DNA of 12,957 nucleotides from Alistipes sp. CAG:435 (GTDB lineage Bacteria > Bacteroidota > Bacteroidia > Bacteroidales > UBA932). The notes below the pieces were generated by a model. The model worked only from the letters and a program-made list of their open reading frames with translations, ran no database searches and was not told the origin of the DNA. Every line of letters begins with the position of its first letter. Within the stretch, counting starts at the first letter, position 1. Location of the stretch: NCBI GenBank assembly GCA_000433355.1, contig FR893136.1:1-12957 (forward strand). Direction: 5' to 3'. This document shows, one piece after another, positions 12,931 through 12,957 of the stretch. The position numbers and the translations under genes were made by a program.

Positions 12931-12957
12931 CACTTCCAGGTGCGAGCATATTCGCGC
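12931..12957. repeat. Third, incomplete copy of the intergenic repeat
   Basis: CTTCCAGGTGCGAG (12933-12946) repeats the conserved start of the left and right copies, 63 bases after the previous TTCCAGGTG. The window ends before its second half can be checked. GCAC at 12930-12933 with GTGC at 12940-12943 could close a small hairpin. Confidence 0.4.

Noticed and set aside
12871..12957. CRISPR array at the right end, from repeats 63 bases apart
   Set aside because: Only one full and one partial unit are visible, they differ in sequence, the related copy at 7-55 is far away and inverted, and no cas gene is present.

Overview
The window is a piece of core chromosome from a member of the Bacteroidota, most likely an uncultured Bacteroidales. 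Four things point there. The F-type ATP synthase operon has the order atpD-atpC-atpB-atpE-atpF-atpH-atpA-atpG, with beta and epsilon placed first. Upstream regions carry TTTG-N19-21-TAnnTTTG promoters. Ribosome binding sites of the AGGAGG type are absent. The neighbours (DUF1573 protein, DUF1343/NamZ protein, OmpA-family porin, small ECF sigma factor) are typical of that phylum. GC content is about 55 percent by eye. I cannot name the genus.

Layout, left to right. Positions 1-143 hold one copy of a palindromic intergenic repeat. A DUF1573 secreted protein lies on the minus strand (144-590) and diverges from an OmpA-type outer membrane protein (799-1872), which ends in a clear terminator. Enolase (eno, 1970-3277) follows with its own terminator, whose T-tract also seems to supply the -33 element of the atp promoter. 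The eight-gene atp operon runs from 3442 to 10394 with gaps of 1-42 bases and one stop/start overlap. It is followed by a secreted NamZ-type exo-beta-N-acetylmuramidase (about 10503-11831), a 414-base AT-rich region without genes, and a short ECF sigma factor (12246-12776). The right end (12777-12957) carries two more copies of the repeat seen at the left end.

Functionally, eno (glycolysis) and the atp operon (proton-driven ATP synthesis) are housekeeping genes. The OmpA protein anchors outer membrane to peptidoglycan, and NamZ releases MurNAc from peptidoglycan fragments. The sigma factor has no anti-sigma gene beside it within the window.

I found no new defence, mobile or biosynthetic system. 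The most interesting signal lies inside the atp operon. A family of short hairpins with a nearly invariant 11-base loop (consensus GAGCCTGTCGA, also seen in reverse complement) and variable but self-complementary stems occurs six times, in atpH, atpG and just after atpG. Four of the six copies form two inverted pairs. The copies inside genes are in frame and account for most of the extra length of the delta and gamma subunits. A second signal is strong over-representation of GAATAT/ATATTC, at least 38 sites by hand count against about four expected.
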